Below, piece by piece: positions 47,415-56,390 of a DNA stretch of 64,000 bases. Every line of letters starts with the position of its first letter. Position 1 is the stretch's first letter. Both the position numbers and the translations under genes were made by a program. The notes beneath the pieces are model-generated. The model was not told where the DNA came from and made no database searches. It saw only the letters and a program-made list of their open reading frames with translations. The DNA is from Megalonaias nervosa (lineage: Eukaryota; Mollusca; Bivalvia; Unionida; Unionidae), in NCBI GenBank assembly GCA_016617855.1, contig JAECUM010010956.1:43105-107104 (forward strand), read 5' to 3'.

Positions 47415-47847
47415 TCACTCTGCGGTCCATCCACTAAACGACTTTGAGATCTTAGATAAACTTAAAGATGTCAGCGGATTTCAAGGAGTATTTTTCTAAA
47501 GATGAGCTCGGGATTCAACCTGGAGGGAGAAGTTGTGTAATAAACATTCAAAATTTCAACGATGGATCTGGCACTCACTGGGTAGCTGTTTATTAGAACA
47601 ATTATTTTGATTCGTTTGGGCTGCCACCAAGTGATATTATCAAACAATATGGGCTAGCGTCTCAAAAGTACAAAAAACAACCAATTATTCGTCTGATCAA
47701 CTTCAGCCAGTAGGAACTGTAGCTTGTGGATATTATTGTGTTATGTTTATCAAACAAATGTCCCGGATGCAAGATTTTCTGAAATATATATTACAATTTA
47801 CACCTAAACCAAGCCTGGAAAACGACAAAAGTTGCAATTTTATCTAA
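47415..47847 (+). pseudogene. Maverick adenain-like cysteine protease, frameshifted
   Basis: This capsid-maturation protease belongs to the Ulp1/adenain superfamily. N-terminal block HPLNDFEILDKLKDV is followed by shifts near 47500. The catalytic His is in GTHWVAVY (near 47577), followed by an in-frame TAG and FDSFGLPPSDII, then a shift to the active-site block. The block QPVGTVACGYYCVMF (near 47705-47750) keeps the nucleophile Cys before Gly and the oxyanion Gln seven residues upstream, as in adenain. It ends at TAA 47845-47847. The active-site residues look intact, but at least one stop and two shifts break the frame. Confidence 0.8.
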
Positions 47848-47862
47848 CAAGCAAATACAAAA

Positions 47863-48053
47863 ATGTCCACGTATTGTCTGAAGTGCTGAAGTAAAACGGA
47901 AATACAAATGAAACTATGGAAACTACCAAATATAACCGACTTATGATGAAAAGTATTTGTGTTAACTGTGGCCTGAAAAAGAGTATGTTTCTCAAACGTG
48001 GCTCACTGCTACCTGGAGATCAGAAATGCCAAGAATTTCTAATATTATTTTAG
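47863..48053 (+). pseudogene. Maverick small zinc-ribbon protein, broken
   Basis: ATG 47863 gives TYCLKC, then a TGA and KTE. After a shift near 47945 it continues ICVNCGLKKSMFLK to TAG 48051-48053. Two CxxC pairs about 27 residues apart fit a four-Cys zinc ribbon. Full length ~63 residues. Such short CxxC...CxxCG proteins also occur in large DNA viruses; role unknown. It sits between the protease and the PLA2/integrase gene. Confidence 0.6.
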
Positions 48054-48076
48054 TCGACGATTAAATTATAACAAAA

Positions 48077-48563
48077 ATGCAAAACAAATTGTGTACACGT
48101 GAAGCTGACCACGATCTTTGTCTCGAGCAAGATAAAATAGTAACTTATTGCCAGTGTTGTATTCAACGGGCTGTACTCGGATCCGGTTTAGATATTCACA
48201 AGTTAATTGGCAAATTACCGAAACATAAACATGGGTGGACCCTGCCATGCCATAAGTATACAGGTTCATGGAATCCTCTAGATAAGCAGCTTGATCAAAA
48301 TGACAATCCTATACCCGGGGAAGAGCCAAACACTCAAGTCAATGAAATTGCAATGCGACATAATATATGTTACTGTGAAAATGAAAACGATAAATCTGGT
48401 TGCCACCGTATTATGCTAGATGAGCTAAGTAATATGAGACGGAAGGGAATAAGGGAATGAATTGATCGTAAGCTAGTACAAGGTTTTATTGGAGCGAAAT
48501 ATAAACTGGGGCTCGGTGGAACGCAAAGCGTTCTGGCTCGTGCGCTTCAGAGACTGAGACGGC
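48077..48563 (+). pseudogene. Maverick PLA2-like domain, HD dyad changed to HN, read-through towards integrase
   Basis: Frame 48077-48460 encodes a Cys-rich N terminus (residues 1-40), LPCHKYTGSWNPLDKQL (56-72), a calcium-loop-like stretch, and EIAMRHNICYC (90-100). The His95-Asn96 pair stands where phospholipase A2 domains, including those of parvovirus-type capsids, carry His-Asp. After a single TGA at 48458-48460 the same frame continues IDRKLVQGFIGAKYKLGLG and ELHKPKTKR to a stop near 48690, overlapping the integrase frame. This suggests one PLA2-integrase polyprotein before decay. The domain could help virions cross membranes, but Asn for Asp would impair catalysis. Confidence 0.62.
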
Positions 48564-49502
48564 TTGGAAATCCCCGATACGGTAAAAATGTACTTTATGA
48601 CGATGGAGTGCAGAGCGCTCTCGCACGCGAACTTCACAAACCTAAAACAAAAAGAGTTTCCTCGACGAAGAGTTGTCGCAAACTCACCTGATGATATATG
48701 GGCAATAGATCTAGCTGATATTTCGCACATTACCAAGCATAATGACAACAGAAGGTACCTGATGAATATAGTTGATATTTTTAGTAAATACGCGTTTAGT
48801 GTGTCTGTTACAGATAAGACAGGTAAGTCTATAACTGATTCGTTGAGAGATATTATAATCAGCAGAGAAAGAAAACCGAATAAGGTATGGACAGATCACG
48901 GAGCGGTGTTCTTTAATAAGCAATTCGAGCAGTTTCTGGAACAAAATAACATCACCAAATACATCACAGGAAATGAGTGGAAAAGTGTCGTCGTCGATAG
49001 ATTTAATTGTACGCTAAAAGGAAAGATCTATAAGCAACTTACAGCCAAAAATACTAATAGATATGTCGACGATCTGCCAAAGAGTATTTCAGATTACAAA
49101 AACACAAAACATAAAATAATTGGAATGTCACCAAATGAAGCTGTAAATAACCCAGTACTGGCGAACTAACTTACAGAAACATAAGTTTAGCGTTGGTGAT
49201 AAAGTTAGAATTTCATTAGTGAAAAATACGTTTGAAAAAGGATTCACTCCTAACTGGTCGGAGGAAGTATTTGTTCTGGATAAAATTTTAACAACAATAT
49301 CTATAACTTACACGCTGAAAGATTCAGCGTGAGAATAAATTATTGGAAGTTTCTATGAACAGGAGCTACAGCGGACAGAGCAGGATATATTTATTATCGA
49401 GCGAGTGATAGCAAGAAAAGGAAAGAAAAGTTTGTTAAATGGAGAGGCTACGGAGACAGATTTAATTGCTGAATACTAAATAGTGAAATCAAAAATCTTT
49501 GA
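48564..49502 (+). pseudogene. Maverick rve-type integrase with C-terminal chromodomain, broken
   Basis: The 201-codon frame 48564-49169 holds an RNase-H-fold integrase core: first Asp in IWAIDLADI (Asp49), second in VWTDHGAVFF (Asp111), and the third acidic position in SVVVDRFNCTLKGK (Asp145), where Glu is expected. A frameshift at about 49150 leads to FSVGDKVRISL, FTPNWSEEVFVLDKI and a TGA, a second shift, then a chromodomain-like end at about 49389-49480 (FIIERVIARKGK ... KWRGYGDRFNC, stop in place of Trp). Together these are the joining enzyme and its chromatin-reading tail. The frame upstream carries the PLA2-like domain. Confidence 0.85.
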
Positions 49503-49587
49503 TTAGATCGCTAGCGATCCAATCGCTATAAATCTTTTTCATATTTCAAACGGATAGACTTACATTTCACTGGCCTGCATAATGACA

Positions 49588-50043
49588 TTAAATTGTTAGT
49601 GTGCACTCTCTCAACAAGTCAAAATTCTTATCAAACAGAAAATCAAATTTTATATTTTTTCGACGGCCATAAACTTCTAACTGTCCACGATTCATAAAGG
49701 GCTTTAATAACCCCCAGAATATCTGGTTTTCAGAGACAGTAAAATTAAACTTTTTTGTCTTCTTAGTGAGGTGATATTTTACATTTAACCGCAATTTCGC
49801 TGTGATATAAACTTACTCGTTTTGATGTACTATACCTGGCTCATCTGCAAATTTATCCTCGTGGACAGGAAATAGATATGTTTCTAGATCAAATTGGGGA
49901 TGTTTTACATGCTGTCTATTAATAGTATTTTAATTTGTCGAATCCTGATGCTCTGGCTGATTCGCTGTATCACTATCAATATCAGCGTAAAGACCTGACA
50001 GTCGTTTCGCAAACAAGAAATTTGTTTGAGACATGTAATGCAT
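49588..50043 (-). pseudogene. Maverick hypothetical protein, only in-frame stops
   Basis: From ATG 50041-50043 (MHYMSQTNFLFAKRLSGLYA) a single frame runs about 150 codons to 49588 with just two internal stops and no shift. Blocks: HPQFDLETYLFPVHEDKFAD, then VKYHLTKKTKKFNF, then GLLKPFMNRGQLEVYGRRKN. It starts 30 bp from the rightward frame at 50073, a divergent pair. No family recognised. Confidence 0.45.
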
Positions 50044-50072
50044 AATGCTTTTATCTAATTTACTATAATAAA

Positions 50073-50399
50073 ATGCCAGACGAAATAAGAAGAATAGTAA
50101 GGGCTAAATTTTTAAATATGAACTTCTTATTTAACGCTGTCAAGCTGTTTATGAGCAATCAAAAAACTGACAAAAAGTATGTGAATTTTCTCGTCCAGTA
50201 CGATCCTTACTCTGCGTTTGATGTACTACTGACAGATTCGGAGGTATCAGAGCTTGAGAAACATAAAACAATATTTGTTAGATATGGTAGAGACTGTTTT
50301 AAAATGGAGTCAGTGCTGTTTGACAAGGGAAAAGCTAAAAGATATTCTGAAAATTGGTCTGTAAAGCACTCTAATTTTGTATTAATTATTAAGTATTGA
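50073..50399 (+). CDS. Maverick hypothetical protein, 108-codon frame
   Basis: Intact frame starting MPDEIRRIVRAKFLNMNFLF. The middle reads KYVNFLVQYDPYSAFDVLLT, and the end has SENWSVKHSNFVLIIKY. Mixed charged and aromatic composition, no signal peptide. No family recognised. A SINE is inserted 40 bp after its stop. Confidence 0.42.
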   Translation: MPDEIRRIVRAKFLNMNFLFNAVKLFMSNQKTDKKYVNFLVQYDPYSAFDVLLTDSEVSELEKHKTIFVRYGRDCFKMESVLFDKGKAKRYSENWSVKHSNFVLIIKY

Positions 50400-50435
50400 C
50401 AGATTTGTTACTCGAGCTAATATTATAAATCCCTT

Positions 50436-50439
<4 letters not shown>

Positions 50440-50491
<52 letters not shown>

Positions 50492-50797
50492 TTTAGATTT
50501 TTAACCTACCTTTAACAATGTTTCAGTCATATCGCTACGATGTCTGCAGTGTGACAGTTTATAGTGATGTTTAGCACTGGGGCATCATGCCGCAGACATG
50601 TAGCATTATGTCTCACCCAGTAACATTATCCTGACACCAGGTCGACAAGTCCTAACACTAACCTCTTAATTCAGAGCGCCAAGCGAGGCAACAACTAGTA
50701 CCATTTTTTATAAGTCTTTGAGATGACTCGGCCGGGGTTTGAACCCGCGACCACCCGCATACGAGGCGGACGCTCTACAACTAGGCCACCGGAGCTG
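50440..50797 (-). mobile_element. tRNA-derived SINE, family A, inserted in the Maverick
   Basis: On the minus strand: tRNA-like head GCTCCGGTGGCCTAGTTGTA, B box GGTTCAAACCC, body CTTGGCGCTCTGAATT and GGTGTCAGGATAATGTTACT, and a (CA)n tail (seen as (GT)n at 50440-50489). The 10-bp target duplication TCCCTTTCGT lies at 50430-50439 and 50798-50807. The intact duplication shows a later insertion into the Maverick. Confidence 0.94.
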
Positions 50798-50849
50798 TCC
50801 CTTTCGTCTGGAAGAGGCTGTATGAAATATGTTCCGGGGTGATAATAAC

Positions 50850-51230
50850 GTGATAGCTTGCTTTGAAGTAGAAACAGAAAAAAATAATTTTGTTAAGCAG
50901 CACAGAAATTGATCACATGCTGAAATACGCAAAGATATTTCTCGAGTACGATAAAGAAACATTAAACAAATATCTCAATTTCTGTTTGACGAATAGCAAC
51001 GTCGCAAATATTTTAAATAGCAGATAATTCGTATTGGAAGAAAATTCTATCAACAGTTGTTCTTGAAAAGGCGAATTTTGTAACTCCATCTGTAGCACGT
51101 TGGGCTGATGCTGAACAAATATCAAAATATTTTGCAGCTGATGAGATTGATGGAAATATTTTTTCTTCTGTCTCTAAGTTAGTTGATATCACTGGACGAG
51201 CTTGTTTAAAATTAATCCTACCTACCTTAC
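50850..51230 (+). pseudogene. Maverick coding fragments of unknown type
   Basis: Coding-like pieces in changing frames: DNNVIACFEVETEKNNFVK, EIDHMLKYAKIFLEYDKETL, then NFVTPSVARWADAEQISKYF and GNIFSSVSKLVDITG. Composition suggests one decayed rightward gene. Family not recognised. Confidence 0.35.
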
Positions 51231-51234
51231 CTCG

Positions 51235-51823
51235 TCATACGTTTTCTTGTTGTGACATAAGGTCAAAATTTTGAAGTCGGTTATTGTTTTTGATTCCGTT
51301 TTTATGATCCACAACTAATTCATCAGGAATCAAACCATTAAAAATTTCAAATACAAACCGGTGTGAGGAATATCTAAAATAATTATTGTTAGTAACCTTG
51401 ATTTCCAAGACTTCCAACACTTTTCTTTGTTTTAATATTTCTGATAATTCCCCTATCATTTCCTTCATATAGATCGTAGACAGGATGTGGTTGAAACTCG
51501 TCCAGTAAAGATAAATTGCTGATGTTATTGTCTGTTACACTGCCGTTTACTTGATAGACTTTCATTCCGTCTGGAATATCCTCATAAAGCAGCGGGTAAA
51601 TTAAGTCCTTAATCAACATTTCAGTATATATATCATCATTCTCCGATTTCACTTTTATCTTATAACCAACCGGAGTTCGAATCCCAAACGAAGCCTTAGT
51701 TTTAAGATTAATCACCACTCCTAGCATATTTCCTGCATGGCAGTTGTACTTCTCGTGAACGTAGAATATCTCCTGTTCATTAACCGTTGGTTCAAGTTCA
51801 CTAAGCATAATTCTTTTCATCTT
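51235..51823 (-). pseudogene. HNH endonuclease with two HNH-like units, one frameshift
   Basis: Leftward gene, likely start MKRIMLSELEP at about 51823. The N-terminal unit has IPDGMKVYQVNGSVTDNNIS followed by NLSLL; it has the layout of an HNH motif with the central His replaced by Gln. The second unit, after a frameshift near 51430 (frame 51235-51468), has HRFVFEIFNGLIPDELVVDH then KNGIKNNNRLQN, a full H...DH...N motif (His36, His55, Asn63 of that frame). A linker reads RNIKTKKSVGSLGNQGY, like DNA-binding repeats in phage-type homing endonucleases. It would cut specific DNA, spread itself or exclude rivals. Not part of the usual Maverick core. Confidence 0.75.
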
Positions 51824-52022
51824 ATAATAATAGCTTTTCCAAACCTGTAATTGACAATTTTCACAGAACACTGAATTAAAGAAATATAAAACAGTAGATA
51901 TAGGAATGTTGAAACTAGCCCATATAGCAAACTAAAGTCTGTTATTAACAGACAGATATCGACCTATAAAAATTGCAGCCTCATTTGCTGGGTATAACAG
52001 TTGGTTATTTAATAATAAGCGT

Positions 52023-53871
52023 TTGCTTACAAATTTCTCCGGCACAAATTTATATCATCTACTTCAGCCAACAACCAAATCCCAGTTTGCCACGCACAAG
52101 GGTCTAAAGATCATAGTGCAGTTCTATACCAAGCTTTCTAAGCTAAATATATCCCTGGAATCCCCACAACAAGTTAAGGATGGTTTTATTGATCAGACGC
52201 CTACGTCAGAGAAACGTAAGGAATTTGCTGATCCTTAAAATACATCAAAAGCTAATAGAATCCTAACAGGGACAGATTTAATGTCGTTGTCAGATAATAT
52301 ATTCCAGGAGATATGGCAAAAAATAGATGAGTACACAACATCGGGGTCTGGCTGGAAGTTTGAAAAGATGACGGATTACTTTTCCAAACTATGAAATATA
52401 GTCCATTGTCGAACTCCCGACTAAAATCAAAAACTCAAAATGTTGCATTATTATAAAAAAAATTATGACAATAAATGTTTCCAATGGGCCATACTGTCGG
52501 CGTTATTTCCTGCACGAGACTATCCTTAACGAGTATCAAATTATATTGGTTATGTTAACAATCTAAACCTTAGTGGGATTGTCAATTTCGTTGCTGAGAA
52601 TCAAATTCCAAAATTTGAAAAACAGAACAATCTCCTGTTGGTCGATTTAGATGGATCACCGAACAACAGATTTTCAAAGAAACTGATAAAACTATACCGG
52701 ATGATGTTAGTTATTTAATAGAAGTTGATATTGACTATCCTCTTGAGCTGCACGATGCGCATAATGACTATCCATTCTGTCCAGAGTCAATGCTAATCGG
52801 CTGCAGTTTATTTTCCGATGAGCAAAGAAATTACTCGTCTAGTGTAAGCACTAGTGGTAAATCTGTTGTTAAAAAATTAGTTCCTAATCTGCTTGATAAA
52901 CGGAGATACGTTTTGCATTACAAAAATCTTACGCAAGCACTTGATCATGGTCTGTATTAAGAAAAGTTCATCGTGTCCTAAAATTTAATCAATCGCAGTG
53001 GATGAAGAGTTATATAGAATTAAACACAGCACGATGAGCAGCTGCCAAAACAGAATTCGAGAAAAAAAAATTTCAAGCTTAAGAATAACAGGGTCTTTAG
53101 CAAGACCATAGAAAATATTAGAAAGCTAGCCAATATTGATATAGTCAATAACGTGGAACGTCGAAATAAACTTGTAGCATCTGACGATTTTGTCAGTGTG
53201 GAAATATTTAATGAAAATGTAGAAGCCTTTCAACGAAGAAAGATAAATCTGAAGTTAAATAAGCCAGTTTGTGTCGGTATGGCAGTAATTGAAATATCAA
53301 AATGGCTAATGTAGCAATTTCATTATGACTTTGTCAAGGTTAAGTGGCCTGATGCAGAATTGTTATTTACAGATACTGACTCGTTTATGTACAAGATAAA
53401 ATCTGTCGATATTTATCAAGAGTTTTATGATAACAAAGAAATGTTTGATCTTTCAGATTATCCCAACAACAAAGATTTCACTGTGATGAAAATAAAAAAG
53501 TAATAGGAAAATTTAAAGATGAGACAAAGTTTATTGCTATCGTAGATTTTATCGGATTACGTAGTAAAATGTACTGTCTAAAATTAGCTGATAATAAAGT
53601 TAAGAAACGAGCTAAGGGAATAAAAAGAAATGTGGTAGGAAAGGTGATAGGATTCGATAATTATAACCTGCGTTAGACGGATTTTGAGATGAAGGCAATA
53701 AGATCAAATTGTCATAAAATTGAAACAGATGTTATCATAAAATCTGATCTTTGTAATTTTCATGATAAAAGATACTGCTCCGATGGCATAAATACATTTG
53801 CACTGGGTTATAAAAAGTCTGATAGTGTTGATTTTACCAAGGTGGATTTTCTAGATTGGTTATTACAGTAA
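52023..53871 (+). pseudogene. Maverick protein-primed family B DNA polymerase, decayed and internally deleted
   Basis: N-terminal pieces: LKIIVQFYTKLSKL, TSGSGWKFEKMTDY and KCFQWAILSALFPARDYP (near 52480). After about 52640 the text jumps to ITEQQIFKETDKT, EVDIDYPLELHDAHNDYPF (near 52730), [30 protein letters not shown] and the intact motif C box FTDTDS at 53366-53383, then FIGLRSKMYCLKL. Several stops and shifts break it. The exonuclease and motif A (DxxSLYP-type) sections are not seen; 617 codons remain where this family is usually near 1000 or more, so an internal deletion around 52640 is likely. It replicated the element using a terminal protein primer. Confidence 0.85.
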
Positions 53872-53894
53872 ATCTCTAGCGGTTTCATATACAT

Positions 53895-54357
53895 TTTGTG
53901 TGAATATCAAAAATATCTCCACAATTGGCTGTGTAAATTATTGACTTTTTTAATAAAATCTCAGTGAGTTATTAAAAGCGCATTAATAGCATTAGATTAG
54001 TGACATGTGCAAAATCCCAGCGAGTTATTAATAGCGGACTGGAATTTTGTGTCCAATTAGGTATAGTAATTTTGTGTGAAAATATACACATAAATCGCCA
54101 GCGATTTCAAGTAAAAATCGCAGAAGGAGACTATAATGAGCGTTTCTAAGCCAAACCCTATTTTGTATGACGACGATGAATGATTCAGTCGTAGGTTCTA
54201 GAGCTAGGTAGTCAATAATGAAATAGATTTTGTTGCCTCAACAAACTTGTTTTCGTATTTCTTTAGACTAACAGAGGGGCCTAGGAGGGGGTAATCATGC
54301 CTTCGTCCTAATACAAAATAGGGTTTTGGCAGAGAAACCTCATTATAGTCTACTACT
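53895..54357 (-). repeat. Maverick right terminal inverted repeat
   Basis: Complement of the left repeat (36685-37205). It ends ...GTCTACTACT, the complement of 5'-AGTAGTA. It is slightly shorter than the left copy because of indels. The target duplication AACATG follows at 54358-54363. Confidence 0.88.
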
Positions 54358-54363
54358 AACATG

Positions 54364-55370
54364 GGGTTTTCACTTAATTCCTTCCTAAATGGTATAGTGG
54401 GTCCTAAAAGGAAAATAGTGCTGATCTGACATCAAATATTGCATCCACTGCCCATCATTGATTTTTGTGTCTGAACAGAGGGTCGTATCCAAATAGTTTT
54501 CATTAAAAGGCTACTAAATGAAAATGGTGCTGATTAATCTGTCAATTTGATGGCTATATTTATCATTTCGTAAATCTTGTTGTTTCTGCTTCTCCAAAAT
54601 TAAAAGACGTTTCAAGATGGCGTTTTCACTGAAATAATTCTATTTAAAGTTAATGCTAAATCAAAAAAAGTTCTGATCAAAACTTGAGTATGGCCACAGT
54701 GGTAACCACCTTAAATGTGATGGTCACAGTGGTAACCACCTTAAATGTGATGGCCACAGTGGTAATCACCTTAAATATCTTGGTATAGCTACTTGTCCTG
54801 TATCTATGGTGATATAGACATGGCGTTTGCACTGAAGGACTTGGTACGTCTTGTTGGTCCTAATTGAAAATAGAGGGAATGTTAAAAACCGTGCTGTCAG
54901 TACTCCTCATGATGGGATGATCGCATTGGCACGATGTTTTCGCAGATACGCTTCTCACCATACGTTGTTGGTCCAAAATAAAAAGGAGGCCAGTGTCACC
55001 TCCCAACATTTTTAACAATGCCTTTTGAACGGATGGCCATACCGACATTTCAAAATACAAACGAAAGAAACAGCTTCTTGGAATATTTAGTTGAACGTAT
55101 TATAATAATGCTCATAAAGTCACAAAAATGGCTGCATTGACCGCCATCCAGACAATCTTTATATGGCTATATGATTTTATTGGCATAGAGGTTTCTCTAA
55201 AACACTCTAGCAGTAGCTGGTTTTGAATGAAAACGGTACTAGATTGATCTCCACCATAGCACCATTATGGCCATCTCGGGAATCTTATTACTACTACTCT
55301 TGAATGCACTAGTGGCATTGATATCGGGCTTTCACTAAAACATTTCTTGCAATATTTAATTGTTTATGAA
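54364..55370. repeat. Degenerate ~140-bp repeat, right side of the Maverick target
   Basis: Continues the host repeat cut at 36684. Six or so units with GGGTTTTCAC, GGTCCTAAA.GAAAAT, GTGCTGATCTGACATC landmarks. A ~31-bp triplet (ATGTGATGG.CACAGTGGTA) lies at about 54690-54780. Confidence 0.78.
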
Positions 55371-55542
55371 TGAAAATAGCGCAGAACTTAACAACCGGTA
55401 TATCAGCATTTTTGTGAAGAAGTTTTTGAAAACTATGTGTAACACCCGGGTGAAGTCAAAAGTCATTACATATTTTCTTGTAAACGCTTGTAAAATTCTG
55501 CGGTGAAGAAGTGATGCACTAAAGTCATGGCATTTACTAAAA

Positions 55543-55563
55543 CTCTCTCTCTCTGTCTCTCTC

Positions 55564-55617
<54 letters not shown>
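55543..55617. repeat. (CT)n microsatellite
   Basis: CT dinucleotides with three G interruptions, 75 bp. The Arg-Glu repeat read on the minus strand is an artefact. Confidence 0.97.
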
Positions 55618-55623
<6 letters not shown>

Positions 55624-56182
55624 GCAAAAATACCTTTTAATTTTTATATAGAAAAAGTATGTATATTATTTATCTGTGAGTAGGGAATGCCAACATTTTG
55701 CTTGCTGACAAAACCCAAAGTAGGGAGCTAGGGAAATATTGAAATGTCTTTGGTTGTGTTGAAATAAATGTTTATTATATCGCACTAAGACTAAAATTGG
55801 TTCCTCCCACAAATTTCACATTCTTAAAATAACGTCAATTCTTTAAATTAAACAAGAAAACTATAGTTAGTGAATAAAACCAGTAATGTTACCGAAGTGT
55901 TTTCAACACATCAAGATCACCATGTGCAGCGACAGACAGGAGGCTAGACACTGAAACAATTAGGAGATAATTGATAATCTTTCTAGTGAAATCGATCACG
56001 TAATGTTGTAAAGTACTTAAGGCGGTAAGAAAAGTGAACAGCACTTTACTGTATGCATGCCGGTCTATTTCTATACCAGATTTAAACAAGTTCAGCACGC
56101 AATACTAAGGACGCCAAAAATTCAATCCGATTCAGAATCTCCGGTCGGAGTATCCAATTTTATTTCAGCCATTGTCGAAATC
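55618..56182. other. No recognised gene
   Basis: No supported feature. Confidence 0.5.
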
Positions 56183-56390
56183 TTGTTTTGGTTGGTTTGG
56201 TTTGGTGTTTGTACATATAAGAACACAAGTACGTTTCTTAGTGCTGAAACAATTCGAGCAAAGTGTCCTGCAAAAGGACACACCATGGTAGCCGACTAGG
56301 ACCACTCCTGTGGTAGGATCTGAATTCATGTTTGACCCACGTCCGGCGCTCTAAGAACTAAGTCACTGCTGCCGCCACTAGTATCCTGTT
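56183..56390 (-). mobile_element. Probable tRNA-derived SINE, family C
   Basis: On the minus strand: GTGACTTAGTTCTTAGAGCG (A-box-like), a B-box-like AATTCAGATCCTACC, then GTGTGTCCTTTTGCAGGACA and TTTCAGCACTAAGAAACG, ending in CAAAC-type repeats (GGTTTGGTTTGG on +). A third SINE family, more diverged, no target duplication found. Confidence 0.6.

Larger units (their letters stand above)
36685..54357. mobile_element. Maverick/Polinton, complete but inactive (17,673 bp)
   Basis: The ends start 5'-AGTAGTA, with long inverted repeats and a 6-bp duplication. The content matches the Maverick core set: protein-primed family B polymerase, rve integrase with chromodomain, FtsK/HerA-type packaging ATPase, adenain-like cysteine protease and double-jelly-roll capsid protein. 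Extra cargo includes a fibre-like gene, a PLA2-like domain, an HNH endonuclease and a zinc-ribbon protein. Leftward genes fill 37.3-41.0 kb, and most genes from 41.2 kb onward run rightward. Nearly all frames carry stops or shifts. A solo-LTR-like element and a SINE are nested inside. The element sits in a host ~140-bp repeat. Confidence 0.96.

Noticed and set aside
48711..48944. 77-codon minus-strand frame
   Set aside because: Antisense of the integrase core.
50913..51125. 70-codon minus-strand frame
   Set aside because: Opposite to rightward Maverick coding fragments; low-complexity Phe/Leu/Ser.
36685..54357. Integrated adenovirus, virophage or retrovirus
   Set aside because: The 6-bp duplication, AG ends, long inverted repeats, polB plus rve integrase with chromodomain fit a Maverick; no gag-pol order or LTRs of its own.
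55356..55619. Arg-Glu repeat protein
   Set aside because: Translation of the (CT)n microsatellite.
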